Below, one piece after another: positions 6,706 to 6,759 of a stretch of 6,759 nucleotides of DNA. Position 1 is the first letter of the stretch; each line of letters opens with the position of its first letter. Under the pieces are notes generated by a model that ran no database searches, had not been told where the DNA came from, and saw nothing but the letters and a program-made list of their open reading frames with translations. The stretch is from positions 1 through 6,759 of the forward strand of contig SSGY01000192.1 of the NCBI GenBank assembly GCA_008017145.1. The letters are read 5' to 3'. This DNA is from Neisseriales bacterium (GTDB lineage: Bacteria; Pseudomonadota; Gammaproteobacteria; Burkholderiales; UBA11063). Made by a program: the position numbers and the translations under genes.

Positions 6706-6759
6706 ATGAGTAACCAAAAAGATCGAGAGTTGCCTAATGCAGCTATGCTGCAAGATGCA
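6706..6759 (+). CDS. 5' end of an unidentified gene (18 codons)
   Basis: ATG at 6706 opens a frame that runs to the right edge: MSNQKDRELPNAAMLQDA. AAGGAG at 6693-6698, 7 nt upstream, is the strongest ribosome binding site in the window, and an extended -10 lies 43 nt before the start codon, so this is very likely a real and well-translated gene. The fragment is hydrophilic with no signal peptide or early membrane segment, pointing to a cytoplasmic product. I do not recognise the family from 18 residues. The gene is divergent from dctA across a 313-nt spacer. Confidence 0.75.
   Translation, partial: MSNQKDRELPNAAMLQDA

Overview
The window comes from an AT-rich Gram-negative bacterium. This is shown by a tripartite-type RND efflux pair, a periplasmic TPR protein with a Sec signal peptide, and a DctA-type symporter. 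The codon usage and protein families suggest a low-GC beta- or gammaproteobacterium. I cannot name the genus from sequence alone.

Layout from left to right. (1) nt 1-637, + strand: the 3' part of a periplasmic membrane-fusion (adaptor) protein gene of the AcrA/MexE type, cut by the window edge. (2) nt 638-794: a spacer holding a 15-bp hairpin. (3) nt 795-4001, + strand: a complete HAE1-family RND inner-membrane efflux transporter, 1068 aa, AcrB/MexF-like, with the proton-relay residues intact. Genes 1 and 3 look like one operon, but no outer-membrane channel gene follows. (4) nt 4002-4219: a spacer almost filled by two long inverted repeats, one with a terminator-like inner hairpin and one a nearly continuous ~69-nt hairpin. 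(5) nt 4220-5026, + strand: a secreted TPR protein resembling the TatT/RMD-like TPR group. (6) nt 5027-5096: a convergent hairpin terminator. (7) nt 5097-6392, - strand: DctA, a C4-dicarboxylate/cation symporter. (8) nt 6393-6705: a divergent spacer with a 124-nt imperfect palindrome ending in TA and an extended -10 promoter pointing right. (9) nt 6706-6759, + strand: the first 18 codons of an unidentified gene.

The adaptor and RND pump should work together, exporting drugs or metabolites by proton antiport through an outer-membrane channel encoded elsewhere. DctA brings C4-dicarboxylates in; no functional link to the pump is visible. The protein-coding genes are ordinary. What stands out is the non-coding sequence: three of the four larger spacers contain long paired structures. 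Several of these carry G.U pairs that only hold on the + strand RNA, and two have ends reading TACTCA...TGAGTA, as in small TA-flanked mobile elements.
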